Shown: one piece after another, positions 63,955 through 64,000 of the stretch
How positions within the stretch are numbered: the first letter of the stretch is position 1
Layout: each line of letters opens with the position of its first letter
Source of the DNA: Himantopus leucocephalus
Taxonomy: Eukaryota; Chordata; Aves; Charadriiformes; Recurvirostridae
Direction of reading: 5' to 3'
Assembly (NCBI GenBank): GCA_003993805.1
Contig: RSEF01000005.1
Coordinates: 37,449,517-37,513,516 of the forward strand
DNA: 64,000 nucleotides
Position numbers and translations under genes: made by a program
Notes under the pieces: generated by a model
Told to the model about the DNA's origin: nothing
The model's database searches: none
Seen by the model: the letters and a program-made list of their open reading frames with translations, nothing else

Positions 63955-64000
63955 CCTGGTTATTTAGCCTGGAGAAAAGGAGGCTGAGGGGAGACCTTCT
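63955..64000 (+). mobile_element. CR1 LINE, start of a plus-strand copy cut by the window edge
   Basis: The last bases read tttagcctggagaaaaggag followed by gctgaggggagaccttct. This is the familiar CR1 stretch that encodes FSLEKRRLRGDL at the end of ORF2 and leads into the 3' UTR. It is 5'-truncated, and the rest lies beyond the window. Confidence 0.8.

Noticed and set aside
1..64000. CRISPR array, prokaryotic operons, phage or plasmid features
   Set aside because: None present. The sequence is vertebrate nuclear DNA with spliced exons and CR1 LINEs.

Overview
The window is vertebrate nuclear DNA from a bird. The evidence is AT-rich non-coding sequence, CR1 LINE fragments (the main avian retrotransposon) of several ages, a long terminal repeat (LTR) of a type I recognise as widespread in bird genomes, and one spliced gene with vertebrate GT-AG introns. 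It is a draft assembly: there is one gap of exactly 100 N (38365-38464) and several single-N joins, three of which are flanked by near-identical duplicated sequence.

The only gene I can support is the 3' part of ARHGAP5 (p190-B RhoGAP), on the + strand from the left edge to about 34.07 kb. Five coding exons (11296-11443, 23863-23940, 25375-25506, 27238-27343, 30221-30551) join in frame into 795 nt, which is 264 residues plus a stop. They hold the whole C-terminal RhoGAP catalytic domain and the short proline-rich tail. The N-terminal GTPase-like domain, FF domains and middle region must lie upstream of the window. The first 11.3 kb is therefore the 3' part of a large intron. A 3' UTR of about 3.5 kb follows the stop, with several AATAAA signals; the last, at 34040, is the best candidate for the distal gene end.

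The introns are ordinary apart from mobile elements. These are a complete solo LTR with 5-bp target-site duplications at 6565-7703, a minus-strand CR1 3' end at 10.3-10.6 kb, a decayed CR1 with recognisable reverse-transcriptase C-terminal remnants at 17.75-18.59 kb, and much older CR1-like pieces around 19.85-20.65 kb and 21.06-21.37 kb. Several small tandem duplications and perfect hairpins are also present.

From about 34.07 kb to the right edge (30 kb) I recognise no gene. In amniotes ARHGAP5 is followed, after a long gap, by AKAP6, and this stretch fits that intergenic interval. It contains ancient CR1-like fragments, a modest GC/CpG-rich patch near 49.2-49.5 kb, tandem repeats, and the start of another CR1 at the right edge. 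A few open frames of 100-174 codons are listed as unexplained, not as genes. I found no novel multi-gene system. The most useful second-look items are the single-N duplication artefacts, the LTR with an internal minisatellite, and the gene-end and regulatory candidates.
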